Origin: CAZHFW01 sp964531675
GTDB taxonomy: Bacteria; Planctomycetota; Phycisphaerae; Phycisphaerales; UBA1924
Reading direction: 5' to 3'
Assembly (NCBI GenBank): GCA_964531675.1
Contig: CAZHFW010000075.1
Span: 1 to 7,324 of the forward strand
DNA length: 7,324 nt
The notes beneath the pieces were generated by a model that ran no database searches, was not told the DNA's origin, and was given only the letters and a program-made list of their open reading frames with translations. Shown piece by piece: positions 5,709-7,324 of this stretch; the stretch's first letter is position 1, and each line of letters starts with the position of its first letter. The translations under genes were made by a program, and so were the position numbers.

Positions 5709-6692
5709 TCAGCCCACCGGCGCCGCGGCCTTGGAGCGGAGCCCATCGATGAGGGCCCGCACCTCGTCGGCCATGCGCGAGTTGGGGAACTGGTCCACGA
5801 TGCGATCGCCGATCTCCACCGCCTTGCGCCAGCGGCGGTCCTGGATCGCGAGCTTGAACTCCGCGCCCAGGTTGTCGCGGGCCTTGCCGATGACGCCCCG
5901 GGCCACCTCGCGGTAGCGCTCGGCATCCTGGGGAGACAGGTACGCGTCGAGCTCCTTGAGCAGGCTCATCGCGTCCGCGACGCGTTCTTCCTTGGCCGCG
6001 GTCAGGAAGCGCCGCTCCAGATCATCCTTGAATGAGCCGTGCGCCTGTTCGACGCGCCGCTGGAGCCCTTCCACGCGGGCCGAGTCCTTGTACAGGCGTG
6101 AGATGCGGGCCGCTTCGGCGTAGGCCTGATCCCAGCGCCGCTGGATGATGAGCCCATCGAGCAGGCTGACCGCTTCGCGGACCTTGCGTTCCAGGGTTTC
6201 GGCGCGGGCCGCGTCGATACGCTGGCGGAATCCCTCCGCGTCGGCGCGATATCCGAAGCGATCGGCCAGTTCGTTGACGAGCACCATCGCGGCATCCCAG
6301 TCCTCGGCCGCGATGTCCTCCTCGATCGCGCCGCAGAGCAGTTCACGCTCGCGACGGCGGTTCAGGGTGCGGCGGGCGTCATCGGAGAGGGCGCTGAACT
6401 CCTGGCTCTTCTCGATCATGAGCGCCATGCGCTCGAGCTGGGCGGCCAGCTCTTCATCACGCCCGGTCGCGAAGCGGCGCGACATGACGTAGACAACGGG
6501 ACCGATGGCGATGACCACGACGAAGGCGAGCATGCCCGCAGCGGTGTACATGTCGTTGCCGCTGCGCTTGCCCCCCACCACCATTGCGGTGCTCATCACG
6601 ATTGCGCTGATGTAGACGATCCACATGAACCACCACCCGTTGCCTTGGCGACGGGGAGGAACGTTCGGGATCGTGGGAATGAGATCGTTCAT
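5709..6692 (-). CDS. Uncharacterised two-TM membrane protein with four TPR-like helical repeats
   Basis: I do not recognise a named family. The 327-residue product begins with a short Pro-rich tail. Two membrane helices follow (about 20-40, WWFMWIVYISAIVMSTAMVV, and 50-71) joined by a short GGKRSGNDM turn. The ~255-residue remainder is helical and charged. A linker helix (~78-117) leads into about four helix-pair units of ~50 residues. They are marked by EDWDAA (131-136), RRWDQA (185-190), ERVADA (236-241) and RRWRKA (286-291), each followed by an amphipathic helix of TPR type. The last unit ends VDQFPNSRMADEVRALIDGL, a typical TPR phrase. Basic residues after TM2 (SRR) suggest that the repeat domain is cytoplasmic. 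The ATG has a good GAGGT site. The role is probably scaffolding; the neighbours do not reveal a pathway. Confidence 0.85.
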   Translation of the reverse strand: MNDLIPTIPNVPPRRQGNGWWFMWIVYISAIVMSTAMVVGGKRSGNDMYTAAGMLAFVVVIAIGPVVYVMSRRFATGRDEELAAQLERMALMIEKSQEFSALSDDARRTLNRRRERELLCGAIEEDIAAEDWDAAMVLVNELADRFGYRADAEGFRQRIDAARAETLERKVREAVSLLDGLIIQRRWDQAYAEAARISRLYKDSARVEGLQRRVEQAHGSFKDDLERRFLTAAKEERVADAMSLLKELDAYLSPQDAERYREVARGVIGKARDNLGAEFKLAIQDRRWRKAVEIGDRIVDQFPNSRMADEVRALIDGLRSKAAAPVG

Positions 6693-6697
6693 GGCCT

Positions 6698-6702
6698 ACC
6701 TC
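6698..6702 (-). promoter_or_regulatory. Shine-Dalgarno site of the TPR-like membrane protein gene
   Basis: On the minus strand GAGGT lies five bases before the ATG at 6692, giving a normal ribosome site and fixing the start. It contrasts with proC and accA, which have none. Confidence 0.75.
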
Positions 6703-6715
6703 TTTCCAACGGGCG

Positions 6716-6731
6716 CCGCCGGCTTCGGCGG
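6716..6731. repeat. Small GC hairpin upstream of the membrane protein gene
   Basis: CCGCCG (6716-6721) and CGGCGG (6726-6731) can form a 6-bp stem with a four-base loop, 24 bases upstream of the minus-strand ATG at 6692. The rest of the 134-base gap to the cupin stop (6693-6826) shows no clear promoter or T-rich terminator. The hairpin may be a leader structure or chance in GC-rich DNA. Confidence 0.25.
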
Positions 6732-6826
6732 GAAGGGGCCGCCCGGAGCCTGCACAGACTATCGGCGTCCCATCCGTCGGAGGGTGAACGCGCAAGAATT
6801 CAGCATGCTCGCTCTCCAGCGCGGGA

Positions 6827-7225
6827 TCAGGTCCCGGGTGTGGGCTCGCCGCACGAACGGCTCATGGGCACGACGCACAAAAAACGGAGCCCGACGTCCT
6901 CCTGCTCGAGCAGGTCCGGATCGTCCGGGACCGCGGCCCGGAACTGATGCTCGTGATTCGGGGGGACGTAGATCACGTCCCCGGGCCTGATGGGGCGTTC
7001 ACAGCCTCCGAGCAGGACCGTCCCTTCTCCCGCGACGACATACACTTGATGCTCGTAGTCGTGCGAATGCCGGGGCGTGTGCCCGCCGGGCTTCACGAAG
7101 AACGAACGGATCGCGAAGTTCGGAGCGCCGTCGCCCCGACCGACCATGACCGCCATCGATGCGCCCTCGACCCCGGGCATGCTGACCGGAGCCATCGGCT
7201 CGTCGCTGACATTTCGGATGACCAT
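6827..7225 (-). CDS. Small single-domain cupin protein with an all-histidine metal site
   Basis: This 132-residue protein is a stand-alone cupin (beta-barrel, metal-binding), comparable in length to other one-domain Cupin_2 proteins. Motif 1 is GGHTPRHSHDYEHQVYVVAGEG (47-68). H53 and H55 form HxH, and H59 occupies the position normally held by Glu. Motif 2 is PGDVIYVPPNHEHQF (81-95), with H93 the likely fourth ligand. All-His sites are known in some small cupins (TM1287 is one such structure, from memory). The C-terminal LRFLCVVP strand is typical of the group. No fused DNA-binding domain is present, so an enzymatic or small-molecule-binding role is likelier than regulation; the substrate is unknown. 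The ATG has a strong GGAGG site at 7231-7235. It reads toward the membrane protein gene, 134 bases away, so co-transcription is possible. Confidence 0.9.
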   Translation of the reverse strand: MVIRNVSDEPMAPVSMPGVEGASMAVMVGRGDGAPNFAIRSFFVKPGGHTPRHSHDYEHQVYVVAGEGTVLLGGCERPIRPGDVIYVPPNHEHQFRAAVPDDPDLLEQEDVGLRFLCVVPMSRSCGEPTPGT

Positions 7226-7230
7226 CTGGT

Positions 7231-7235
7231 CCTCC
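7231..7235 (-). promoter_or_regulatory. Shine-Dalgarno site of the cupin gene
   Basis: On the minus strand GGAGG lies five bases before the ATG at 7225 and fixes the start. Confidence 0.8.
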
Positions 7236-7282
7236 CCGGACGCTCTGGTCCGCGTGGGGGCTGGTCGTTCCCGCCCTGTTTC

Positions 7283-7310
7283 AGTCTAACACGCCGCCGC
7301 CATGTCCCAA
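7283..7310 (-). promoter_or_regulatory. Candidate promoter of the cupin gene
   Basis: On the minus strand TTGGGA (7305-7310) and TAGACT (7283-7288) are separated by 16 bases, about 58 bases before the ATG. The -10 has the same TAnACT form as the accA candidate. The match is moderate and the upstream sequence is cut by the window edge. Confidence 0.35.
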
Positions 7311-7324
7311 CCCCCCTTGCCATC

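Noticed and set aside
4787..5926. 379-residue minus-strand open frame across lspA
   Set aside because: It spans parts of three better-supported genes, is rich in Arg/Asp/Ala, and has no recognisable domain.
6741..6790. Promoter for the membrane protein gene (TTCACC with GATAGT on the minus strand)
   Set aside because: The spacing is 19 bases and both hexamers are weak, so I could not support it.
1..7324. A multi-gene defence, mobile or novel biosynthetic system
   Set aside because: The genes are mostly housekeeping with independent orientations and no shared pathway; I found no integrase, transposase, CRISPR repeat, toxin-antitoxin pair or terminal repeat.

Overview
This is a compact, gene-dense, visibly high-GC bacterial window with seven protein-coding genes, one of them cut by the left edge. 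I see no tRNA, rRNA, CRISPR array, insertion sequence or phage gene. The gene content fits a Planctomycetota chromosome, possibly the Phycisphaerae: an LspA with an enlarged extracytoplasmic segment, a DksA/TraR-family protein behind a Lys-Ala-Pro-rich tail, and a two-helix membrane protein with TPR-like repeats. The lineage is inferred from style; no marker gene is present to prove it.

Layout. At the left (+ strand) lie the end of an ABC-2 type exporter ATPase and its permease, coupled by an ATGA overlap. They converge, with a 12-base gap, on proC (- strand, last step of proline synthesis). proC is divergent from accA (+ strand, alpha carboxyltransferase subunit of acetyl-CoA carboxylase) across an 89-base spacer. 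Neither proC nor accA has a Shine-Dalgarno sequence, and each has a TAnnnT hexamer 6-7 bases before its ATG, which suggests leaderless transcripts. After accA comes a 184-base gap holding the best sigma70-type promoter of the window (TTGACA, 17 bases, TACCGT) and a leader hairpin. It drives a DksA/TraR-like gene whose product has a histone-H1-like N-terminal tail and a 15-serine C-terminal tail. lspA (lipoprotein signal peptidase, TTG start) follows 49 bases later, probably in the same operon. lspA converges on a gene for an unknown two-TM, TPR-like repeat protein (- strand), with a perfect 8-bp hairpin between them. The last gene (- strand) encodes a small single-domain cupin.

Working together. 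Most genes are housekeeping: fatty acid synthesis, proline synthesis, lipoprotein maturation and export. There is no obvious shared pathway, and I do not find a coherent new multi-gene system. The items most worth attention are the DksA-like fusion, which has lost three of four zinc cysteines and the usual tip aspartates, the paired leaderless-looking starts, and the uncharacterised repeat membrane protein.
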